Numbered from the stretch's first letter, positions 1 through 12,095 are shown. The stretch is 64,000 nucleotides of DNA from Nelumbo lutea (GCA_022828595.1 JAKGHH010000001.1:140139017-140203016), one strand, 5' to 3'. Numbers and translations: made by a program. The notes: generated by a model not told the origin, from the letters alone.

Positions 1-2396
1 AAGATTGTTTTTATGTACCCTCACTAAGAAGAAATTCCTTACTGATGGAGAACTTGAGAATGGTCTCTATGTCCTCTATCATTCTCTAAAAACAAACATA
101 ACCAAAACTATATCGAAAATTATCCCCAAGAAAATGACATGTGATACAGTTAATCCCACGTGCCTGTAGCATTACCGACTTGGCCATATCAACATAGATC
201 GTATTACAAGATTGGTAAAGGATGGTCCTTTAGATTTTCTAACTGTAGAAAATCTTCCAACTTGTGAACCTTGCCTTCAAGGCAAGATGACGAAATGACC
301 ATTTGTGGAAAAACTTGAAAGAACTACGGGCACACTTGACCTGATACATACTGATGTATATGGTCCCATGAATGTTAGGACACACAAACAACACACTTAT
401 TTTATAACTCTCACCATTTATTACTCTCAATGTGCTTATATGTACCTAATGAGACATAAGTCTAAATCCTTTGAAAAGTTCAAAGAGTTCAGATAAGAAG
501 TCGAGAAACAATTGGGGGGATAGACCAAAGCCCTTCCATTAGATCAAGGAGGTGAATATCTCTCTAACGAATTCAAGGACTACCTAAAGGACAATAGAAT
601 TGTATCACAATTTCTCCTCCTGTTACACCACAATTAAACGGTGTGTCAGAGATGAGAAATTAGACTCTATTAGATATGGTCCGATCACTTCTCGTCCACT
701 CAGAACTACCCCAAAGGCTAACAAATTGGAAACCAAGACCAGTCGTTTCCTATTTGTAAGCTACCCCAAAGGCTCTATAGGATACTTTTTTCTATGAACC
801 AAGAGAAAAAAATAATTTTGTAGTCAAATTGCCTACTTCTTGGAAGAAGATTACATCTTGAATGATTATCGTCAAGAAATTATTCTTGATAAGGAGAGCT
901 CAGGAGTAGTGTGAGATGTCCCACAGGTTCTAGATAATACCCAACTTAGAAGATAAACTTGGGTTTCTAAACCTCCAGTTCGTTACAACTATGATCAAGA
1001 AAGTTACTTGATGGAAGTCATGATCATTGAGGAAGATCCCCTAACTTATGTAAAAGCTATGTTAGACATAGATTCCTTGAAGTGGGCAGATGCCATGAAA
1101 GCCAATATGGACTTAATGAAAACCAATGGAGTCTAGACTCTCGTAGACCCACCCCCTGGGGTGAAAGCAACTAATTGCAAATAGATCTACAAGAGGAAGA
1201 AGGGGCCCGATGGGAATGTTGAGACTTACAAAGTTTGTCTTGTAGCGAAATGATACAATCAGAAAGAGAGAATCGATTATGAGGAAACCTTTTTGCTAGT
1301 GAACATGCTTAAATCCATATGGATCCTGATAGGTGTAGCAACACACTATGACTATGAGATTTCATATATGAATGTCAAAACCACATTCCTGAATGGAGAT
1401 CTTACTGAAGATATCTATATACAACAGCCACAAGGTTTTATTGTTGTTGGTCAAGAACACATGGTGTGTAAACTTAACCGATCCATTTATGGACTTAAGC
1501 AAGCTTCAAGAAATTGGAACATCCGATTTTACTTTACCATCAAACAGTTTGACTTTGAGCAGAATTCAAATGAGCACTGTGTTGAAAGGAAATCAGTGGG
1601 AGATAAGGTTATGTTCCTTGTTCTGTATATAGATGACATTCTACTCATTGGGAATGATGTAGGAATGTTGACTACGGTGAAGGTATGACTTTCGTAGTAA
1701 TTCTCTATGAAAGATCTTGGAGAAGCTTCCTACATCTTGGGACTTCAACTCTATAGAGATAGTCAAAAAGGATAATAGAATTATCCCAATCTACTTACAT
1801 TGACAAGATTGTCAACAGACACAACATGGAGAACTCCAATAAGGGATTTGCCCCTTTCAAACATGAAGTCACTCTCTCCAAGGGTATGTCTTCCAAGATT
1901 CCTAAGGAGATTAAGGGCATGAGAGAGGTTCCCTATGCCTTTGCCATAGGGAGCATCATGTATGCTATATTATACACTCGGCCAGACATTATTCGGGCAG
2001 TGGGTGTAGTAAGTAGATACCAATTAAACCTAGGATGAGAGCATTGAACTGCTTCAAAGAATATAATCAAACACCTCCAAAGAATAAAAGAGTTTTGTCT
2101 AGCATTCAATGGTAGTTCACTACAGATTGTTGGGTATATTGATGCCAACTTCTAATTAGACACAGATGATTGAAAGTCTACATCTTTACGATGGGGTCTT
2201 GGATAGTAAGTAAAATTGTCCATGACCCAGGCCAAGCACAATGCCATGAGTATGCCTAATGGATGAAGTTGTTTTCCACTATTGTGTGACAACACTAGAT
2301 CTATGGGAGATTGTTAGTAGAGGCGACATCCAAATTCACAAAGTAGCATAAGCGGAGAATGCGGCAGACCCATTGGACCTAAGTGCAAGTGGGAGT
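1..2396 (+). pseudogene. Family-A copia (A1) pol remnant: integrase, RT, RNase H
   Basis: Degenerate Ty1/copia pol that enters the window already inside the GAG-pre-integrase region. An integrase-like stretch with LDLIHTDVYGP lies near 335-370 and is followed by a badly shifted linker. The reverse transcriptase spans about 1078-2040, with motifs TTFLNGDL (~1378), SIYGLKQA (~1470) and the catalytic YIDD at 1626-1637. RNase H is recognisable only in scraps up to ~2390. Many in-frame stops and frameshifts (e.g. Trp codons now TAG near 1135 and 1182) make it non-coding. The same polyprotein occurs in better shape at 31963-38430. The downstream LTR starts right after the purine tract at 2391. Assignment to the Angela/Tork branch is inferred from the LVLYIDDILLIGND-type RT and the long LTR. 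Confidence 0.9.
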
Positions 2397-4216
2397 TGTT
2401 AGATAGTGTCCCTTAGATCTAATCAAATTAATGTACATATGCATTTATTGTAAGTGAATAAAAGTATATAATTAATTCATGTTATATTTGGTGTGTTTCT
2501 ATGTAATTACCCTTAAACTAGACACTTATAAGACTCATGTTAGTTTAGAATGTTCTCAGCCATTGGATAGACTTGGGAAAGTTTATCTTGCCAAGGCTGA
2601 CACCAATGTGTTGCCAAGCAGGTTAGGATAGCTTGTCTCAACTGTCAGGGTTAGACCCGAAGCACATGTAATGTGTGTTTTTTTGAAATATTGAACCCAA
2701 ACCATTTTTCAGTTATGCCCTAGACTTTGGAGACTGGTGGGCAAAACTTGAAAGTTACACCTAACCCCTAGAGTCGATTATGGTACTGCACTGGGTGTCG
2801 GATTGGGTTGTCTTTGATATGCTAATCAGTGAGATCCTTTGGGGGTCAAAACCTGGGTGTGTTGGGGTAGTCTAAGAATTCACTCGAGTGGGTGATCATA
2901 GTGATAGGATCGGTCCCTTTGTGAAACAAAGTTAATGATCGGGATTGCACTCTCTCTAATGGAAACCAAAATTGTCGACAGTCGATTTCAACCGTATTTG
3001 AGATTTATTTTGCAAAATATATTTATATGATAATATATATACCTTATATTTTAAGAAAGTGTTTGAAAAAAGTTTTAATTTCCAAGACCCATATGAGCAG
3101 AGAATGCAACACTGCACCTTACAGCTAGGGGAGAGGTCCTTCCCTGTTGGGCAGTGGTTGATTATTAAGGGTTGAGAGGTTAAGTGTAAGAGACCATTTA
3201 GGGTTGTTTTACCTTATGGGCTAAATCTCACTTAAGTCCATTATCCTTGGACCTTGATAGGATGGCTGGACTCAAGGACCATTTAGTATAAACGTTGGGC
3301 CCATTAAGAGCCCATACTTATGGACTCAAGGGTTCATTGTTCTTATCAGTGGATTCGGCCAGGCTCTTTCATAGAAGTTGGGCCGAACCCATATGGGCTT
3401 ATGTGAGGTTATTGCTGGGGTCCCATACCATACAAAGAGAGCCAAATTGGTCAGCAACTAATTGGGGACATGAGCCACTTACTTAATGGGCCTAAAGCCC
3501 ATGATTAATTAGATTAATCAAGATGTCGCATGACAACTTAAGCAGTCATGTGACTTGGGCGAATATGGATATGGATATGGATTTGGATCAGCAATTAGGA
3601 TAAGAGGATAATTCTTATCCACTTAAAGAGTCCAGATCCAAATAAAGATTTGGATTAAAGACTCCACCTAATTGGATTAGGAGTGCTGATCTTTAAGGCT
3701 TATAAAAGGAGGAGGGGATGAACTGCTCAAGACACACTTCTGCTCTCAATTCTCTTCTTCTGATCTTGCCACCCAAACCCTAGTTCGTTCTCTACTTATT
3801 GACTGATCTTGATCAATCTTAGTTTCTGATTTTTGCAAGAAAAATTAGATTCAATTCATGCCTACATCCCTTACTCGATCCAAGCTATTGAATTGTAGTT
3901 CTTGCTAAAGGACTACGTTGCTGAACTGGCTTCAATTCAAGCTACACCATCTTCAGTGGAAGCTGATTTTGGTACCTTCTTTGGGCGTGAACCACAACTT
4001 TGGGAACTACATGTGTGGATTCCGTATTAGGTATTCTTCTCCCTTTCTTTTGGTTTCAGATATGGCTGAGTTTTAGTGCAAGAACGATCCTTGAAAAATA
4101 TGATTTTTCTAAAATTAGGAATGCGATTCCTGGAAGGGTAAGAAGAAACTTTTGAAAATTTGCCCCACCATCCAGCATGGTTTGGCCATCCATATGATGC
4201 ATATCCCCTTCCTTCA
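2397..4216 (+). repeat. 3' LTR of family-A element A1
   Basis: Begins TGTTAGATAG directly after the polypurine tract and ends CCTTCCTTCA, matching the ends of the seven other family-A LTRs in the window (TGTTAGACAG...CCCTTCA). It shares their landmarks: the TTAAACTAGACACTTA block near the start, a central AT-rich tract, the TATAAAAGG box and a GAATTCGATTCC-like tail region. At about 1.82 kb it is slightly shorter than the 1.94-kb copies and is the most diverged of the plus-strand ones. The partner 5' LTR lies beyond the left edge. Confidence 0.88.
3701..3709 (+). promoter_or_regulatory. LTR TATA box (A1)
   Basis: TATAAAAGG sits in the same LTR position as in the copies at 30041 and 40192, followed by a GGAGG-rich stretch. 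It is the likely core promoter dividing U3 from R. Confidence 0.55.
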
Positions 4217-4640
4217 AGGAGTGTCTTATACGGACAAGGAAGCAGATTTCGTCGCAAAAGAGAAAACCTCTTGAAAACCTCAGCAGACTCCCTCATCTCG
4301 GCAACTCCGAAACCCCTATCCATTTAGGATACGGACACCCAACTATACATATGTATTCCTTACTTGAGGTAAGTGACTTTTTGGAAGAACACTCTTTGAG
4401 TATCTCTTTGCACTATCTCTTCGGCCCGAACCAACGCTATTTCAACCTGCTCGGCCTAGCCACATCTTTCTCTACCTTACTGACTTGAGCGTTAGAATAC
4501 CTACTCGAAGAATAACTCCTTGGGCCTTAGCCTTTCCCTTGATTGCAGATCTTAGTGTGCGGCTTCATCTAGTTTCTAAGACTATTTGATTGTGTCATCG
4601 GTTCGAAACACCATGGATCAAACAACATCATAAAAGTATA
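4217..4640 (+). repeat. Possible Ty3/gypsy LTR relic
   Basis: This non-coding stretch holds a 'TTACTGACTTGAGCGTTAGAATACC' style segment (~4478-4502), typical of the U5 region of many plant Ty3/gypsy LTRs, after a CGGCCTAGCCACATC stretch. No TG/CA ends, TSD or primer-binding site could be fixed, so extent and family are tentative. Confidence 0.3.
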
Positions 4641-4915
4641 TTGGTTAAAATATGGAAAATCACCTTTCTATAATTTAATGATGTTTCTTCTTTAGTTTGA
4701 TTCCCCAGTTTCTTTGAAAGGGATTAGATCCCATACAAAGACCCATGGATGTTTGATAACGATCTCATTGTCATTGAAAAAGTCATTCCGGATTGACCTC
4801 CTGAAGAGTGAAGACAATGCTTTGTCTAATGCAGATTTCTTTATTCATTTGGTTGGATTACCTGTTGACTATCTTAATATCAACATTGCATGCGATGCAT
4901 TTAGGGAGTAAGATT
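4641..4915. other. Unassigned AT-rich interval
   Basis: Holds a 65-codon open frame on the plus strand (4714-4911) with no recognisable domain. The minus strand may be the last scraps of RNase H from the copia to the right, but no catalytic motif is readable. Nothing else is visible. Confidence 0.3.
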
Positions 4916-5099
4916 GGTTATCCCTATATCATCCGTCCTAGAAAGACACAACGTGATGGAGTAAGTTTATCAGACTAAATGTGTCCATTGAACTTAATTC
5001 TCCCCTAGTTCAAACTATATCCTGTACACTTTGCTTAATGGTGAAACTGGTGGTCATCAAAGCAACCGGCCCAATCAATATCTCAAAAGGCAACTAAAT

Positions 5100-6200
5100 A
5101 CCTAGAAGAATTAGATGCAAAGAATATCCCAAACTCAATTGTACCTTTGAGATAACGCAAAATGTGTTTTATCATCGTCCAATGATCATCAGTTGGATTT
5201 TGAAGAAATTGGTAGGCCTTGTTTACAACAAATGCCACATCTGGCCGAGCCAAAGTGACATATTATAAGGGTCCAACAATACTACGATATTGAGTAGGAT
5301 TAGGAAGATGTTCGCCCTGAAATTTCGACAATCTGGATGTAGGTGCCATAGGCGTGGTCAAAGGTTTAGAGGCTACCAGATTGATCTTTTGCAGGAGGTC
5401 CAAAATATAATGCCATTGAGAAAGAAGCAACCCAATCTTGTCTTGAAGAGCCTCAACTCTAAGAAAATAGTGTAGAGACCCAAGATCCTTGAGAGAGAAA
5501 CTTCGAGACAAGTCAAGAATAAGTTGAGAAACATGAGCAACAGAAGAACCAATAATAATAATATCATCAACATAAACCAAAATATATAAAGAAATATGAG
5601 AGGGATCACAATGGGAACCTCTGAAACCAAGATCATGAAGCCTGCTACTAAGCCAAGAAAACCAAGCCTGAGGAGGTTGAAGAAGACCATAAAGAGGTTT
5701 TGTTAACTTGCAAATATAATCCGGATGTGTATGATATTCAAAATCCCATGGTTGTCTCATATATATACTTTCTTGAATTAACCCATTCAAGAAGGCATTG
5801 TGGACATCTAACTATTTAATGAGCCATCCTTGTGAGGTAGCCAAAGACGAAACCATGCAGATAGTGGCTGGCTTAACAATGGGGCTGAAAGTGTTAATGA
5901 AGTCAACACCAAGAACTTGAGAGAAACCCTAAGCAATTAATCTGGCTTTATATCATTCTATAGACCCATCAAGTTTTCTTTTGATCTTGTAAATCCATTT
6001 AGAGCCAACAACATTCATGGATGGATCATAAGGAACGGGTTTCCATGTGCCATTTTATATGAGTGCATGAAACTCAGATGCCATAGCAATACGCCATTGA
6101 GTAGACTTCGACGCCTAAGAATATGAGGATGGTTCTACATCACTTTGACTACCATCTACTAGTAGTCCTTCAAGTAGAGGATACCTTGTGGCAATATGCG
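5100..6200 (-). pseudogene. B1 reverse transcriptase / start of RNase H
   Basis: The minus frame carries an RT with GSKWIYKIKRKLDGSIE (~6000), an LDVHNAFLNG motif (~5800), LTKPLYGLLQPPQAW and the catalytic YVDDIIIIG (~5560). Then come SLKDLGSLHYFL, the TPMAPT linker and NPTQYRSIVGPL (~5270), leading to LRYLKGTIEFGI and DWAGC (~5060) of RNase H. The part from 5263 to 5790 is open; stops and an apparent insertion break the flanks. The YVDD catalytic motif is intact. It would have copied element RNA to cDNA in the virus-like particle. Now a relic. Confidence 0.88.
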
Positions 6201-6294
6201 CATGTTGGGAAGTCATGGAACGAGTGATCATAGAATGTGTCTGTGCAGCCAGGGCAAGAACAACAGATGTGGTGTCTAGAATGTCTTGAAGCAG

Positions 6295-7200
6295 TCATGT
6301 TCTTTGGTGTGGCAACTCTATCTGATTGTCAGTATGAGACGTAGAGTCATTAGTATCAACAGAAGAAGATCTTGTAGTTGTACCTTGCTCAGGAGGATGA
6401 GAGTTATATGGATGACTATCATTCTCTTGTACACTAGTGAATGAAGGAATGGGTGGTAGTGTGATTGGTGCCGAATTTAGAGGTGTAGAAGAACAACTTT
6501 CTTGAGAAAGTCCTGAAAACTGTTTGTCATCAAAAATCACATGTCTAGAAATAATTTCTTGTGAAGTTACTGGATTATAGTACTTGTGCCCTTTATGAGA
6601 AGAATTGTATCCAATAAAAATGCAATGAATAGATCTATAGTCCACCTTATGTTTGTTATAAGGCTGAATAAAAAGAAAGACAATCAAAGCTTCGTAAAAT
6701 AGAATAATCAGGTTGTTGACCAAATAACTTTTCATAAGGTGAGAGATTACCAAGGATTGGAGTAGGTAACTGATTAATGAGAAACATTGTAGTTTTTGCT
6801 GCTTCAACCTAGAAGGATTTTGGGAGATAGGAGGACGCTAGTAGAGAGAGAGTGGACTCAATAATATGTCGATGTTTCCATTCAGTACTTCCATTTTTCT
6901 CATGAGTATGAGAGCATCTTACCCGGTGCAAAATTCCTTCATTATCCAATAAGGGAGATATTTTTTAGAATTCTCCTCTCCAATTACTTTGGAACATTTT
7001 AATTTTACTAGAAAATAAATTTTTAGCATGTCTCTTAATTTTTATAAAAGCAAAAAAATATCTAATTTTCTTTCAAGAGGATAAGTCCAGGAGAACTTTG
7101 AATATGCATCCATAAACAAAACATAATACCTATAACCTTTAGTAGGCAAAATTGGGGTGGGTTCTGAATAGACTAATTCCGAAGGCTGCTAAACACTACT
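6295..7200 (-). pseudogene. B1 integrase relic, C-terminal half best preserved
   Basis: The open minus frame 6295-6807 contains VDYRSIHCIFIGYNSSHKG and ISRHVIFDD, the conserved copia integrase C-terminal region that precedes the RT linker. A Ser/Thr/Pro-rich spacer follows (~6300-6500), as is usual before copia RT. Upstream the catalytic core is shifted and interrupted, with only a stretch like HRVRCSHTHEKNGSTEWKHR (~6900) readable. Confidence 0.75.
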
Positions 7201-7356
7201 AAAAGAAACTGACAAATTTAATCGATGGGCTTTACCTAATTGGTAAGCTTCACAAAAAAAATTATCATTCACATGTCTTGAATAAGGCAAACCAAATTTA
7301 GAAATCACTAGTGTAACAACTTTCAAGAATGCATGTCCAAGTCGATGATGCCAATC

Positions 7357-7590
7357 CTAAAGAGAAGCTCTTTCTCCATTAAGCACTTCGGCTGAATTTT
7401 CTTTGTCATCATTGGTTCTCAAAAACTGATAGAGTCCATCTCTACTGGGTCCTTTGATTAAAGTTCTCCCCATACGATCCTTCAATAGAACGAAATCCAG
7501 GTGAAATTCAAACACTAAATTATCTGTTGTAAACTTGCTAACAGAAAACAAATTCCTTGTCAAAGCAAGAACATGATAAACATTTTTCAA
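7357..7590 (-). pseudogene. B1 GAG-pre-integrase segment
   Basis: A 77-codon minus frame with NVYHVLALTRNLFSVSKF and GRTLIKGPSRDGLYQF, the region between copia protease and integrase. Its N-terminal continuation lies on the far side of the solo LTR (at 9562 and above), which shows directly that the LTR split this gene. Confidence 0.82.
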
Positions 7591-7593
7591 ATT

Positions 7594-9561
7594 AAACTTG
7601 AAGGGATAGGATATCCATCACATGGACACCCAAAGAATATGGAATAAGGGGGGCGAATTTCAAAAAATTTCTTCCATCTTTGCAGGGAATCGAATTCCCT
7701 ATTTTAGAAAAGCATATTTTTCAAGGATCAATCTTGAACCATTAACCAAACCAGATCTGAACCAAAAAGAGTAAGAGGGAGGATGTACCTGATACAGAGA
7801 AACAATATCTCCCAATGGAGGTGTTCATGCCCAAGGAAGGATCCAAAATCTGCTCCCACTGAAGATGGCGTAGTGCAAGATGAAGCAGAATCAACAACGT
7901 TCTTCCAAAAGAACATGACCCTTTGCAAGAATCAACAGGATGACTTGTGAATACAACTCCAATCATTCTTTTCCCCCAAAGATTGGTATCAACATCAAAT
8001 CTTGATTTCTCCTGTAGAGAGTAGGAGATCGAACTGCTGGAGGCGGCGGTTGCAAGAAGGAGGCGGCAAGAGAGTATTCGCAGGGTGCAGAATTCTCTCT
8101 TCTTGTGATTTCAGTTTTGAAGACAAGAATGTATTGGTTGCATGTCAAAAGGCTGCCGCCCCCTCCTCCTTTTATAGACTTAGAGGGATCAGCTCCTAAT
8201 CCCATTAGGAGTTACTGATCCCAATCATATTTGGATTAGAAATCCCTTTAAGTGATAAGTGATAACCCTTATCTTATCTGCAGATCAGATCAGCCATCTC
8301 CTAATCTAATTAGGAGGCTTCCAAATCTAAATCTTATTTAGATCTTGGACTCTCTAAGTGGATAGGGTCTGGGTCCAATCCTATCAGCTGATCTATCTCA
8401 GAATTTGCCCCTTTTTAATTGACTGGTCAAACCAGCCCAGTTTCAAATAGGCTTAAGGCCCATTTAAGGTTATGTATTCACTTAGCCTTCCAAACTGCTG
8501 CCCAGTTGGGCTTCCTTATATAGCGTGGGACCCAAACATTGATCTACATATCAACCACATGGGTTTGGCCCAGCTTTTAATACAAGGCCTGGCCAAATAC
8601 ACTGTTATGGACAGTGCACCCCCTGAAACCCATCTCATGGGCTCTATGGGCCCAACACTTACCCTAAGTGGTCCCTGGGCCAAGCCACCTTGTAACACCT
8701 AGGGGCTGTGGGTAGATGCAAGATTAGTCTATCAGGTATTATCCTCAATGGTCTTGCACTTAACCTCTCAGCCCTTAATGATCACACACTGCTTGACAAG
8801 AGAGGACCTCTCCCTCGGCTACAAGGAACAGTGTTGCACTCTCTGCTTATATGGTTCCCGGAATTAAAACCTTATGCAAATCATTTCGAAACCATAATAT
8901 ATATACTTTTTGTATCTCATATAAAATATATTTTGAAAAACAAATCTCAAAGATTGAAATCGGCTGCCGGTAGTCTTGGTTTCCATCAGTGAGAGTGCAT
9001 CCTCGATCATTACCTTTGTTCGACAAAGGGGCTGATCCTATCACTATGATCACCCACTCAGATGAATTCTCGGATTGTCCCAACATACCCAGGTTTTGAC
9101 CCCCGCTAAGGATCTCACTGAATAGTATATCAAATATAGCCCAATTCGACACCTAGTGCAGTATCATAATTAAGTCTAGGGGTCGGGTATAACTTTCCAG
9201 TTTTACCCATCAATTTCCAAGGTCCAGGGCAATACTGGAAATCTGGTCCAGTTCATAGGTTCAATTAATCCTACACTGTATGTACCTAGGGTCTCACCCT
9301 AGCAGTTGAGATAGGCCACCCCAACCGACTTGGTGGCACCACAGTGTTAGCCTTGTCAGGGTAGGTCTCCCTAGACCGACCCACTGGCTATGAACATTCT
9401 AAACTAACACGAATCTCATTAAGTGTCTAGTTTAAGGGTATTACAAAAAAACATACCAAGGGAACATGAATCAAATATGCACTTTTATTCATTTACAATA
9501 AACTCATAAAGTACATCATCTTGATTGAAGCTAAGGGCATACAAAACTGTCTAACAAAACT
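7594..9561 (-). mobile_element. Solo family-A LTR (7599-9556) with TSD AAACT
   Basis: In plus coordinates the LTR starts TGAAGGGATAGG at 7599 and ends CTGTCTAACA at 9556, so its own orientation is minus (TGTTAGACAG...CCCTTCA), 1958 bp. The five bases AAACT occur at 7594-7598 and again at 9557-9561, a perfect target-site duplication. No internal sequence or second LTR adjoins it. A single LTR with TSD is the product of LTR-LTR recombination after insertion of a full element. The insertion lies in the B1 protease/pre-integrase boundary. Confidence 0.93.
8168..8176 (-). promoter_or_regulatory. TATA box in solo LTR
   Basis: CCTTTTATA on the plus strand is TATAAAAGG on the LTR strand, at the same relative place as in other family-A LTRs. 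It faces left, toward the B1 pol remnants. Confidence 0.5.
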
Positions 9562-9599
9562 AATGTTGGTCATAATTTAAGGAAGCAGAATCAATTCTC

Positions 9600-10771
9600 T
9601 TAATAGTCAAATCTTCACCATTACCAATTTTCACTTGATTCGTACCCAAGAATTGAGACTTGTTCTATAAGTTATTAGCATCTAGAGTCATGTGCTGAGT
9701 TGCTCCACTATCAAGGTACCAAGTAGGGTCAAAATTGGTTGTTGACCCTTTATAGGAGGACATGCCACTATGTAATGCAGCCACAGGGTCTGGAGAGTTA
9801 TTATTTTGTTCTCCTTGATACGAGAGATCGTATCATTTATAGCACTTCAGTGCACCATGACCAGGTTTGTTACATACTTGGCAAATAATGGGATTACCTC
9901 TTCCTTGACCTTGTCCCCGTCTAGACTGATTGCCATGCCCCCTGCCTTTGCCACGACCATTGTTGTTTGCTTTGTAGTTCTAAAATTTATAATTGTTATT
10001 GTTGCTTTTGACATTATTGTTGTTGTTATTTGCAACTATATTCGCATGGGGAGCTTCACTGGAGACATTATGTTGAACAAGCTAGGATTTACGACTAAGA
10101 AGCAAACCAAGAATATCATTGATGCTTAACTGATCAACATCTGTTTTGTTAGTAATAATAGTGATAAGAGACTCATATTCACTTCCTAGTCCAAATAAAA
10201 CATATAGGACAAGATCCTCTTTGGCTACTGGTTCAGAAATAGTAAACAGATTGTCTGCAATAGTTTTTGCTTTTTGAACATATTCACTTATGGATAGATT
10301 GTCTTTCTTAAGGTTCTATAGTTGCCACCTAAGTTGTAGCACCCTAGATCATGAGTGAGAGGATAATGATCTCTCTAGGGCGCTCTAGACTTTGGTTGCA
10401 CTGCACAGTTCAACAACTTGGGCTAATACACCCTTTGTCAGAGATGCAACAAGCCAACTTAGAACAAGTTGATCCAATTGTACCCAAGAAGAGTAATTTG
10501 GGTTAAGAAGTTTCTAACTACCATCATTAGGATCTGGGATTTCCGCTGGTGCTGCCTTGGCCAATCCATCAACTAGGCCCATCAACTTGTATGCTTTGAG
10601 TATTGGCAGAAGTTGAGCTCTCCATAGAAGAAAGTTTTCTTCATTTAACTTGATGGTGAGATAGGGAGAAATATTGGGAATGGAGTTCATGGCTACTATG
10701 GTAGTCATGTTCTGAAGATTAGAAGATTTAGAGCTCATGGCTTCATACGAATCAGCACTGTTAGATGCCAT
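9600..10771 (-). pseudogene. B1 gag, CCHC zinc knuckle and protease start
   Basis: Gag begins at an ATG at 10769-10771, just inside the primer-binding site (the longer frame to 10786 uses a TTG inside the PBS and is less likely). LNEENFLLWRAQLLPILKAYKLMGLVDG is the N-terminal copia Gag signature. Further on is a basic, Asn/Gly-rich stretch and the knuckle CQVCNKPGHGALKC (~9845-9893), then the aspartic protease motif YLDSGATQHMT (~9690). Stops separate the blocks. Gag packages the RNA; the protease would release Gag and Pol. Confidence 0.85.
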
Positions 10772-10772
10772 A

Positions 10773-10785
10773 GGCTCTGATACCA
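10773..10785 (-). other. Primer-binding site (tRNA-iMet type)
   Basis: GGCTCTGATACCA on the plus strand is TGGTATCAGAGCC in element orientation, the plant initiator tRNA-Met primer site, one base inside the LTR end. Confidence 0.85.
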
Positions 10786-10786
10786 A

Positions 10787-11215
10787 GTTAAAGTTTGGAG
10801 AAAAGAAAAAACAATAAAAAAACTAATAAAAGAATTCTTGTATTTCTTAGCCTGGTTGACCAGGATGAGATGGGTACAATATATATACACAAAGAATAAA
10901 ATAATAATAGAAACAAGTAGAGAATAAATAGTTGCCTATGTACAACCATTCCAAATTGTTTCTCTTCCTAATTTAGTTGTTTCTAAATTTGTATGAGAGT
11001 CATCATTGGCAACTGCTAATCTTGAGAGAGAGCCTTCTTTAGCAATTACTAATCTTGTGAGAGAGTCTTCTTTGGTAATTGCTAGGGGGCCTTTATTAGT
11101 AACTGCTGAATTAGATTGAGAGCCTCCATTGGTAACTGCCAGACTTGTGAAATTACCATGTGGAGGAGTTTCCTTAATAAATACAAAGTGAACTAGTGAT
11201 CATTTCAACTTAACC
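10787..11215 (-). repeat. 5' LTR of B1 (boundaries approximate)
   Basis: Non-coding, AT-rich ~430 bp next to the PBS. The inner end reads ...AACTTTAAC and the outer end GGTTAAGTTGAA on the element strand. These form an imperfect inverted pair (GTTAAAGTT/GTTAAGTT), which is why I place the outer edge near 11215. It contains a short internal repeat of 'ACTGCTAATCTTGAGAGAGAG'-type segments (~11017-11150). No 3' LTR is present for comparison. Confidence 0.5.
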
Positions 11216-11639
11216 TTTATCAGTGGAAGGTGGGTTTACCTCCGTTTGCAGCGGAAGTATACTTGCCAAAGCAGGCAAGCTTCCCCCTTTCTTTTGTGAA
11301 ATTTTTCCAAATATTCCAGCTAACCATTTCAATTAATATTGCTGAATGTCATGTCTCTAATGCGCCAAAGAACCTCTCAACGGCCAAATATGAAATCCTT
11401 TAGAGTGCAAATAGTTGATGCAGATACGGATGAAGAAGGCTCAAAGTTGCCATGGGAGAAACCTATTTGCAGCAATAAAAGATAGGCGAATATCCTAGCT
11501 TAGGACATACCATGCACTCTAGCAGCACCCCGGTTCTGGATTGAACTTCAAGAAATGAACATGGCTGGTCATTTCTTACATTCAATCATCTTCTTATTTT
11601 TTGGAGGCTGAGGTGGGAGGCCCTCAAAGTGCCACCACT
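11216..11639. other. Unassigned interval before the LINE
   Basis: No clear coding signal. It may include the LINE 5' region or ORF1 end, since the LINE ORF2 frame becomes readable just to the right. GAAGTAT at ~11248 resembles the bases after the LINE poly(A) at 43868, a possible but weak TSD. Confidence 0.25.
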
Positions 11640-11738
11640 CACATCATGAATCTACTATCCAAGAATTTGCCAGGGAGGGGGAGTCCTTTGGAAAATCGAC
11701 ATTTGCATCGACTCCTCGGGGAAGAGAAACCTCATATA
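11640..11738 (+). pseudogene. LINE piece 1: start of ORF2 endonuclease
   Basis: The frame reads RGSPLENRHLHRLLGEEKPHI, the beginning of the apurinic-like endonuclease of plant L1 LINEs. This is the stretch that normally precedes the FLMETK motif. It is cut by a 119-bp MITE; the next codons resume at 11858 in the same frame. Confidence 0.7.
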
Positions 11739-11857
11739 GGCTTAGTTGGGAAAGAGCGCAAATACAAATATGTAGAGTGCAAAACCTTGTATTTTATATT
11801 ATTTTGTATATATTTTCATTGTACACATTTGTATCTGTACTCCTTCCAAACCGAGCC
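11739..11857. mobile_element. 119-bp MITE, copy 1
   Basis: Starts GGCTTAGTTGGGAAAGAG and ends CTCCTTCCAAACCGAGCC. The ends are inverted repeats of one another (about 25 bp with a few mismatches). The AT-rich centre (TGTATTTTATATTATTTTGTATATATTTTC) matches the copy at 56423-56541, which is exactly the same length. It is inserted in the LINE endonuclease frame. Flanks share CATAT, but the exact TSD is unresolved. It has no coding capacity, so it needs a transposase from elsewhere. Confidence 0.85.
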
Positions 11858-12095
11858 ATATGTTTTATTATGGAGACAAAATGTGATTGCAAGAAGTCCT
11901 CCACACTTCTTCATCAATTCCAAAACTTTATTCCTTCTCTGGGTTTAAGTGGAGGGTTATGAGAAGTTGAAATCATCTTCTCAAGTTATTGTGGCAAATA
12001 TATGTAATTCTCCTTCTTACTTTAAATTAATGGACTATCTTTTCTATGTATGGACACCCTGCATGGTCATAGAGGATAGAGATTTGGCTTGGAAT
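11858..12095 (+). pseudogene. LINE piece 2: endonuclease
   Basis: Continues with CFIMETKCDCKK, then FIPSLGLSGGL, the METK and SGGL signatures of L1 endonuclease, and a VIVANICNSP...DYLFYVW stretch (~11980-12050). It breaks at 12095, where the family-A element A3 is inserted behind the bases GGAAT. The frame resumes after 22389, giving a sensible endonuclease sequence up to the GDFN motif. Confidence 0.78.

Larger units (their letters stand above)
4916..11215 (-). mobile_element. Copia element B1 (minus strand), 3'-truncated, with nested solo LTR
   Basis: Read on the minus strand the order is 5' LTR (10787-11215), PBS (10773-10785), gag, CCHC knuckle, protease, pre-integrase, integrase, RT and a broken RNase H that fades near 4916-5000. 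That is the standard copia order. It resembles the Retrofit/Ale lineage by the short LTR and the gag sequence type. The 3' LTR is missing. A solo family-A LTR (7599-9556) interrupts it between protease and pre-integrase, so B1 is older than that insertion. Many stops are present. Confidence 0.85.

Noticed and set aside
4714..4911. 65-codon plus-strand frame
   Set aside because: No motif, no promoter, no neighbours of the same strand; length is within chance for this base composition.
5290..5475. Plus-strand frames over the B1 RT
   Set aside because: Antisense shadow of the minus-strand RT, which has the clear YVDD domain.
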